From Pseudomonadota bacterium (GTDB lineage Bacteria; Pseudomonadota; Gammaproteobacteria; Burkholderiales; Burkholderiaceae_E), in contig JAEWFA010000017.1 in the NCBI GenBank assembly GCA_023389055.1, positions 1-64,000 of the forward strand: a stretch of 64,000 bases of DNA, in the 5' to 3' direction. A model generated the notes under the pieces. That model searched no databases. It saw nothing but the letters and a program-made list of their open reading frames with translations, and had not been told where the DNA came from. The position numbers and the translations under genes were made by a program. Positions within the stretch are counted from its first letter, which is position 1, and each line of letters starts with the position of its first letter. This document shows, one piece after another, positions 62,619-64,000 of the stretch.

Positions 62619-63109
62619 CCTCGGATGTGAGGCTCTGGCGAATCGGAGTCGACACTCCCGAGTACGAGGCGCACGACCTCGACGGCAAGGGCGCGGAGCA
62701 ATCGGGCGGTCGATGGAACCGTCCGGGCACGCCGCTCGTGTACTGCTCGGTCACGCGCGCACTCGCCTGCCTCGAGACGCTGGTGCACCTCGCAAGGCAC
62801 CCGCTGCCCCTGAACCGCTACCTGGTAGAGATCTCCGTGCCGGCCGACGCCTGGGCGGCATGCGTGGAACTCGATGGTGCGACGCTGGTCGGCTGGGACG
62901 CACTCCCCGCAGGAAAGGTGTCGCTGGATTGGGGAACGAACTGGGCGATGGACCGCGGATCGCTGCTGGCACGCGTGCCCTCGGTGATCGTGCCCGAAGA
63001 GTTCAACGTGCTGATCAACCCGGCACACCCGCACATTCATGGCGTGAAGGCGCGCAAGGTGCGCAAGTGGGTCTACGACGGGCGCTTCGGAGCGAAGGAA
63101 GCGGGCTGA
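62615..63109 (+). CDS. RES-domain toxin
   Basis: A 164-residue toxin of the RES family, which depletes cellular NAD+ by cleavage or phosphorolysis. The active-site Arg is in SGGRWNRPGTPLVYCS and the Glu in CLETLVHLARH; the conserved C-terminal strand (PEEFNVLINPAHPHI) is intact. It starts at a GTG overlapping the antitoxin stop. It follows a TIR/caspase operon whose enzymes probably also act on NAD, so the neighbourhood is rich in NAD-targeting proteins. Confidence 0.9.
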   Translation: MTSDVRLWRIGVDTPEYEAHDLDGKGAEQSGGRWNRPGTPLVYCSVTRALACLETLVHLARHPLPLNRYLVEISVPADAWAACVELDGATLVGWDALPAGKVSLDWGTNWAMDRGSLLARVPSVIVPEEFNVLINPAHPHIHGVKARKVRKWVYDGRFGAKEAG

Positions 63110-63135
63110 GCCAACGGGCGCTACATCTTCGTGCC

Positions 63136-63897
63136 CTACCTGCCGACCAGCACCGGCTCGTCTCGATAGCGATCGCTGAAGGCCTCCGCCAGGTTGCGGA
63201 TCTTGGGCAGGTCGTAAATGACGATGTACGGGCTGTGCTTGTTGTGCACCAGGTAGTCCTGGTGATAGCGCTCGGCCGCGTAGAAGCCCTCGAGGTCCTC
63301 GATCGTGGTCGCCAGCGGCTTTCCGAATGCGCCCGACCGGTCGAGCTGCGCGATGTAGGCCTGCGCGATCTCGCGCTGCCTGGCATTCACGGCAAAGACC
63401 GTCGAGCGGTATTGCGGGCCGATGTCGGGTCCCTGCCGATTGCGCTGCGTCGGATCGTGCACGACCGAGAAGTAGATCTGCAGCAAGCGACCGTAGGTGA
63501 TCTGCGCGGGGTCGTAGTCGATGCGCACCGACTCGGCGTGGCCCGTAGCGCCGGAAGCCACGTCTTCGTAGTGCGCGGTGTTCGCGCTGCCGCCCGCGTA
63601 TCCCGACAACGCCTGGCTCACGCCCTTCACGTGCTGGAAGACCGCCTGCACGCCCCAGAAGCAGCCGCCGGCGAAAACCGCGGTCTCGACACGAGACGGC
63701 GACGCCGGTTCGTCGATGGCCGGTGGCTCGATGCGCACGATTCCCTCCGCCGCGAAGGCGGGGCCGGCGCCGAGAGCCAGCACCGCAGCAACCAGGCGCG
63801 CGATGCCGATGCGCGAGGCACGATCGAAGGCGTGCTCGAAGAAGGCGAACTTCGAAAGAGTAGATCGCGAAAAGGCGTTGCCTTGCATGCTCGTCAT
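63136..63897 (-). CDS. msrA: Peptide-methionine (S)-S-oxide reductase with signal sequence
   Basis: A 253-residue MsrA. Active-site GGCFWG (Cys near 80), then GYAGGSANTAHYEDVASGATGH and ERYHQDYLVHNKH, all family hallmarks. An N-terminal hydrophobic segment (RIGIARLVAAVLALGAGPAF) indicates export to the periplasm. The ATG at 63897 (MTSMQGN) is chosen because it leads directly into the signal; 103 bases remain to the window edge. It repairs oxidised methionine in envelope proteins. Confidence 0.92.
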   Translation of the reverse strand: MTSMQGNAFSRSTLSKFAFFEHAFDRASRIGIARLVAAVLALGAGPAFAAEGIVRIEPPAIDEPASPSRVETAVFAGGCFWGVQAVFQHVKGVSQALSGYAGGSANTAHYEDVASGATGHAESVRIDYDPAQITYGRLLQIYFSVVHDPTQRNRQGPDIGPQYRSTVFAVNARQREIAQAYIAQLDRSGAFGKPLATTIEDLEGFYAAERYHQDYLVHNKHSPYIVIYDLPKIRNLAEAFSDRYRDEPVLVGR

Positions 63898-64000
63898 GAT
63901 GCGTTCCTGGTCGATGTCCCGGTCCGGCCGGCCAGACGGCAGGCGATAGGCGATCAAGCTGAGGCGGGTCGGAAGCGAAGCGCGACACCGTTGATGCAAT

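Noticed and set aside
1..64000. tRNA, rRNA, CRISPR arrays, insertion sequences and phage attachment sites
   Set aside because: No cloverleaf ends, regular spaced repeats, transposase motifs or long direct repeats were seen on reading; a dedicated scan was not possible.

Overview
The window is about 69% GC, densely coded and strongly codon-biased, with many GTG/TTG starts. It looks like a chromosomal segment of a betaproteobacterium, probably Burkholderiales or a relative. Supports for that placement are the Liv- and Glt-type ABC operons, a phasin with acetoacetyl-CoA synthetase (PHA metabolism), a SHP/DHC/cytochrome b561 redox cluster and a DUF748 protein. No rRNA, tRNA, CRISPR array or insertion sequence was recognised.

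Left part (1-19 kb). A divergent FadR-type GntR regulator (partial) faces an amidase, a five-gene branched-chain-amino-acid-type ABC transporter and a ureidoglycolate lyase, with a perfect 23-bp FadR-like palindrome between them. This reads as a regulated uptake and breakdown operon for an amide or ureide nitrogen source. Next come a small Cys-rich protein, a polymer-forming membrane protein, DUF2905, phasin, AacS, a decayed livF fragment with a frameshifted lipocalin-like gene, the b561/DHC/DUF1924 cytochrome operon, a CLC chloride channel, DUF2853, a thioredoxin-reductase-like flavoprotein, an alpha/beta hydrolase and a GST.

First accessory cluster (19.2-29.3 kb). A patatin phospholipase, a 1007-residue protein ending in a CHAT (caspase-like) domain and a metallo-beta-lactamase-fold hydrolase lie 10 and 5 bases apart. 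After four ordinary genes follow an 827-residue metzincin-type metallopeptidase and a small protein that repeats the metallopeptidase's N-terminal domain. None of these has an export signal, so an intracellular conflict or self-targeting role is plausible.

Middle (29.3-50.7 kb). TerC is preceded by a clear yybP-ykoY manganese riboswitch whose promoter runs into a ruined hppD gene. Then come the gltIJKL glutamate/aspartate ABC operon, a 1740-residue exonuclease-RecQ-UvrD fusion, an EamA transporter, a CPA2 antiporter, a rearranged toxin-antitoxin locus, a dual-specificity phosphatase, DUF2249, DUF748, a TRIC-type channel, a hemerythrin-domain protein and a small membrane protein.

Second accessory cluster (50.8-63.1 kb). 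This is the most striking part: a tight operon of a membrane-anchored TIR protein, an OmpA-type lipoprotein, an 1896-codon protein joining two alpha/beta-hydrolase modules to a CHAT protease and a helical C-terminus, a SLOG-like protein, a second membrane-anchored TIR protein and a metacaspase. It is followed by a Xre/MbcA-type antitoxin and RES toxin pair. TIR enzymes, a SLOG-type nucleotide sensor and two caspase-fold proteases in one operon suggest an NAD-derived-signal immune system with proteolytic effectors and a possible envelope-sensing arm. An msrA gene closes the window.
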